A stretch of 64,000 bases of DNA from assembly GCA_937925655.1 (NCBI GenBank), contig CALAMC010000048.1, positions 124,001 to 188,000 of the forward strand, given 5' to 3'. Shown here one piece after another: positions 63,556 to 64,000 of the stretch. Each line of letters opens with the position of its first letter. Position 1 is the first letter of the stretch. Source of the stretch: an uncultured candidate division Zixibacteria bacterium. Its GTDB lineage: Bacteria; Zixibacteria; MSB-5A5; GN15; PGXB01. Below the pieces are notes generated by a model. That model was not told the origin of the DNA. It made no database searches and worked only from the letters and a program-made list of their open reading frames with translations. The translations under genes were made by a program, and so were the position numbers.

Positions 63556-64000
63556 TTATTTCCCGTCAAAATGATAAACACCCTCGAAGACATACTGGGC
63601 GGGGCCGGTCAGGTATATATGGTCATCGCTCTCATTCCAGTGGATAAACAGAGAACCCGACGGGAAGATAATCTCGGCCTTTCGTTTGAGCACTCCACCC
63701 AGGACCCCGGCCACGGCCGCCGCCGCGGCACCGGTTCCCGATGAGCCGGTCGCACCCGCCCCGCGTTCCCAGTCATTGACGATGGCTTTGCCGGTGTCGA
63801 GGACTTTGACGAACTCCACGTTGGTGCGGTTGGGAAAATCGGGGTGGTTTTCAACATGCTCTCCGAGAGTCATCCAGTTGAATTCGAAATCATCGACGAA
63901 TATGACACAGTGAGGGTTGCCGACCGCCAGAGCCGTCACCGGGACAGATTGCCCGAGGACCTTTATGGGCTGATTTATGTGGTATTTGAACTTCGATTTC
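63556..64000 (-). CDS. dapF: diaminopimelate epimerase, N-terminus off the window; catalytic Cys replaced by Ser
   Basis: About 148 C-terminal residues. DapF markers are GNPHCVIF, the WERGAGATG loop and GTGAAAAAVAG. In the family the second catalytic cysteine lies in an ACGTG/ACGSG motif; here the sequence is SSGTG, so that cysteine is serine. The substrate-binding ER of ERGAG is kept. The first catalytic cysteine is beyond base 64000. The frame stays open to the window edge. The enzyme normally converts LL- to meso-diaminopimelate for lysine and murein. Confidence 0.85.
   Translation of the reverse strand, partial: KSKFKYHINQPIKVLGQSVPVTALAVGNPHCVIFVDDFEFNWMTLGEHVENHPDFPNRTNVEFVKVLDTGKAIVNDWERGAGATGSSGTGAAAAAVAGVLGGVLKRKAEIIFPSGSLFIHWNESDDHIYLTGPAQYVFEGVYHFDGK

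Overview
The window comes from a Gram-negative bacterium (bamD, lptD, a LolA-like carrier and an FtsK division translocase are present). It is most likely a member of candidate phylum Zixibacteria or a close relative. The best clue is three secreted proteins ending in duplicated dockerin-like modules of the GDVNGDG...LLDILYLIDYLYG type, a tail I associate with Zixibacteria. That placement rests on recognition only, not on a search. The gene content is mostly core chromosome, densely packed, with many 1-20 bp gene overlaps. Promoters with TTGAC-type -35 boxes and TATATT/TATAAT -10 boxes can be read directly.

Layout. 1-5.4 kb: nuoABCDEFG (minus strand; nuoG runs off the left edge) behind a near-consensus promoter. 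5.5-8.5 kb: HD-domain protein, MFS transporter and PHP phosphoesterase operon. 8.5-10.5 kb: a polytopic TPR protein on the plus strand. 10.5-17.9 kb: an intergenic stretch with repeats, tRNA-His, an AbiJ-like defence gene, hisS, a PrsW-like membrane protein, an aminotransferase, a ROK kinase and a small membrane protein. 17.9-18.2 kb: convergent tRNA-Phe and tRNA-Thr. 18.2-25.9 kb: a GNAT protein and three dockerin-bearing secreted proteins (cohesin-like, M28 peptidase, peptidylarginine-deiminase-like). 26-28 kb: tRNA-Leu and an AbiE toxin-antitoxin operon. 28-33 kb: a MATE transporter and a murein-peptide cluster (NlpC/P60, dipeptide epimerase, amidase). 33-36.6 kb: aminotransferase and transketolase. 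36.6-46.7 kb: a long envelope/replication operon (ftsK, lolA-like, rimO, slt, bamD, nadD, polA, coaE) preceded by an HU gene. 46.8-51.3 kb: lptD and an alanyl-tRNA editing protein. 51.4-57.2 kb: membrane protein, an eroded M1 peptidase, an FAH protein, an HDAC-like protein and a second MATE transporter. 57.2-64 kb: an operon dapF-MFS-small protein-argS-EPSP-synthase-like-eroded M2/M3 peptidase; dapF runs off the right edge.

The most interesting observation is tRNA-His together with hisS. The tRNA has G1:U72, discriminator A73 and no encoded G-1. The adjacent HisRS carries a KPGPGRYREF motif 2. This looks like the divergent pair described for Caulobacter-type Alphaproteobacteria, here in an apparently unrelated phylum. 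Other leads: an apparent AUA start codon in a TAATA stop/start overlap; four homologues of well-known enzymes within about 12 kb (52-64 kb) that have lost diagnostic active-site residues; a dockerin-tagged PPAD-like deiminase; a promoter/operator palindrome in front of abiE; two defence loci next to tRNA genes; and several promoters placed so close to start codons that the transcripts would be leaderless or nearly so.
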